A DNA stretch of 64,000 nucleotides from Bacteroidota bacterium (lineage in GTDB: Bacteria > Bacteroidota > Bacteroidia > UBA8524). Positions 63,088 through 64,000 of the stretch are shown one piece after another; within the stretch, counting starts at the first letter, position 1, and each line of letters opens with the position of its first letter. The DNA lies in NCBI GenBank assembly GCA_016124735.1, contig WGMZ01000010.1, positions 62,001 to 126,000 of the forward strand, written 5' to 3'. A model generated the notes under the pieces. It ran no database searches. It was not told the DNA's origin and was given only the letters and a program-made list of their open reading frames with translations. Position numbers and translations under genes: made by a program.

Positions 63088-64000
63088 TTATTTCAATTTC
63101 AGGAGTAAGAGCTCGTTGATTTCTCTTAACAGGTGATCGACATCTCCTCCTTTCACTACTATTTCTTGTTTGTAATACAGAGATTCATCCAGAAGAATCA
63201 CCACGAGACAGGATAATTTTCCGTTCCTTTCCTGATAACTCAACTTCACTTCGTAAGCTCCTGAAACCAATCCTCGGGCGAATTCAAAAGGGTTGTCGGC
63301 CTTTTCGGAAACATCCCTCAGGAAGTCATTGAGTTGATCTTTCAGGTGCAAATTATCGCCATAGGTATCCTTGTTCGATGCATCCGAACATAATACCATG
63401 GGCTTATTGATTGGCAATTCGATTAATTCGCGAATGCTGTCGGTAACAAAGCCAATGCACAAGTTCGTTGTTCCGAAGGGTTGTGCATTCTGATCTTCAC
63501 CATAGCGTTCACTCACTACTTTTAATTCATTCTCTGTCGCATCAAACCAGCGGGTCAGGTTCAAATAACCCCGATCTTCCAAAATCGTGGTATTGGACTT
63601 CAATGATTTAAGCAAGCAATAAGTAAGTAATCCATGTTCAAGCATCGGTTTTTCATAGGCAGATTGATCCGGAGAACATGCACTCATTATAACCAAACCC
63701 GCTTTATCCTTGAGGTCTTCCAATTGCCTTATCCTATGCGTATTGGATTCTACGTACATCAGGGATGCCTGCAATTCCTTATTGGCTTGTCCGCTATTGC
63801 ATGCATCGAATATCAGTACTGTTTTATTGGCCTTAAAATGATATGGCCCCTCCTGACTCAACCACGATTTTAAGTCGACCGTGCTGATCCCAATAAATTC
63901 CTGCCGGGTCGCTTCAGCAGTTAGCAGGGTATATTTTTGATCCACCAATCCTTTCATTTCTCCGTGACCGGCAAAGAAAAGCAGCACCACATCCTGTGGA
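63088..64000 (-). CDS. Caspase-like cysteine peptidase (C14), N-terminus outside window
   Basis: A partial protein of at least 304 residues; the frame is open through the right edge (continues as PQDVVLLFFAGHGE). The caspase pair is clear: catalytic His in FFAGHGE and catalytic Cys in FDACNSGQ, followed by SACSPDQSAYE, with the C-terminal part (about 150-300) of no known domain. It is likely a metacaspase or caspase homologue acting in stress, defence or signalling. It is convergent with, not part of, the kinase operon, and its upstream gene is not visible. Confidence 0.85.
   Translation of the reverse strand, partial: PQDVVLLFFAGHGEMKGLVDQKYTLLTAEATRQEFIGISTVDLKSWLSQEGPYHFKANKTVLIFDACNSGQANKELQASLMYVESNTHRIRQLEDLKDKAGLVIMSACSPDQSAYEKPMLEHGLLTYCLLKSLKSNTTILEDRGYLNLTRWFDATENELKVVSERYGEDQNAQPFGTTNLCIGFVTDSIRELIELPINKPMVLCSDASNKDTYGDNLHLKDQLNDFLRDVSEKADNPFEFARGLVSGAYEVKLSYQERNGKLSCLVVILLDESLYYKQEIVVKGGDVDHLLREINELLLLKLK

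Noticed and set aside
1-64000. CRISPR array, tRNA or rRNA gene
   Set aside because: No regular spacer-repeat array and no tRNA-like cloverleaf or rRNA segment was seen in the intergenic gaps. The octamer repeats at 21572-21619 are too short and lack spacers.

Overview
The window is a chromosomal segment of a Gram-negative member of the Bacteroidota. The evidence is a T9SS-type C-terminal sorting domain, DUF4290 next to murA, the four Kdo-pathway type genes (kdsD, kdsA, kdsC), RNase Y, many SpII lipoproteins, and promoters of the Bacteroidota type (TTTG...TAnnTTTG) placed only 4-8 nt before start codons. Genus cannot be read from the sequence alone. No rRNA, tRNA, CRISPR array, prophage or intact insertion sequence was seen.

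Layout. 1-10 kb is housekeeping: partial membrane protein, proline dehydrogenase, DUF4290, murA, a TlpA-like redoxin, grpE-dnaJ, a CAP-domain protein, der, a small acidic lipoprotein and a CtpA protease. 10-31 kb is mostly metabolic and cell-envelope: murQ; the operon pheT / coiled-coil protein / zapA / rny; bioY; a TPR lipoprotein; a T9SS cargo protein; a GH73 glucosaminidase; a deoxynucleoside kinase; trmN6-rlmH-kdsD; a CHASE-PAS protein; kdsA; an MBL-rhodanese fusion; kdsC; and an OmpA lipoprotein.

30.6-37.2 kb is a signalling region. A class III adenylate cyclase faces away from a three-gene operon made of a membrane-anchored nSTAND NTPase with WD40 propeller and two paralogous TPR plus beta-barrel outer-membrane proteins. 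37.2-46.4 kb holds three copies of a two-gene lipoprotein cassette (called B-A here, B upstream), interrupted after the first copy by a universal stress protein and an HD hydrolase. Each B gene has a similar promoter. 46.4-54.6 kb carries an S9 peptidase, a large zinc metalloprotease lipoprotein, a GT2 glycosyltransferase, msrB and a GT39-like membrane glycosyltransferase.

54.7-64 kb is the most notable part. A tight operon encodes an FHA-TM-trypsin-like protease, a secreted protein of unknown function, a PP2C phosphatase with a TM, a double zinc-ribbon FHA protein, a Ser/Thr kinase with C-terminal FHA, a second Ser/Thr kinase with TM and extracytoplasmic MORN repeats, and a beta-barrel protein. 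It meets a convergent caspase-like protease that runs off the window. Writer (two kinases), eraser (PP2C), readers (three FHA domains) and proteolytic outputs lie together, which suggests an envelope-spanning phospho-signalling and proteolysis system. The individual domains are recognisable; the function of the ensemble is inference.
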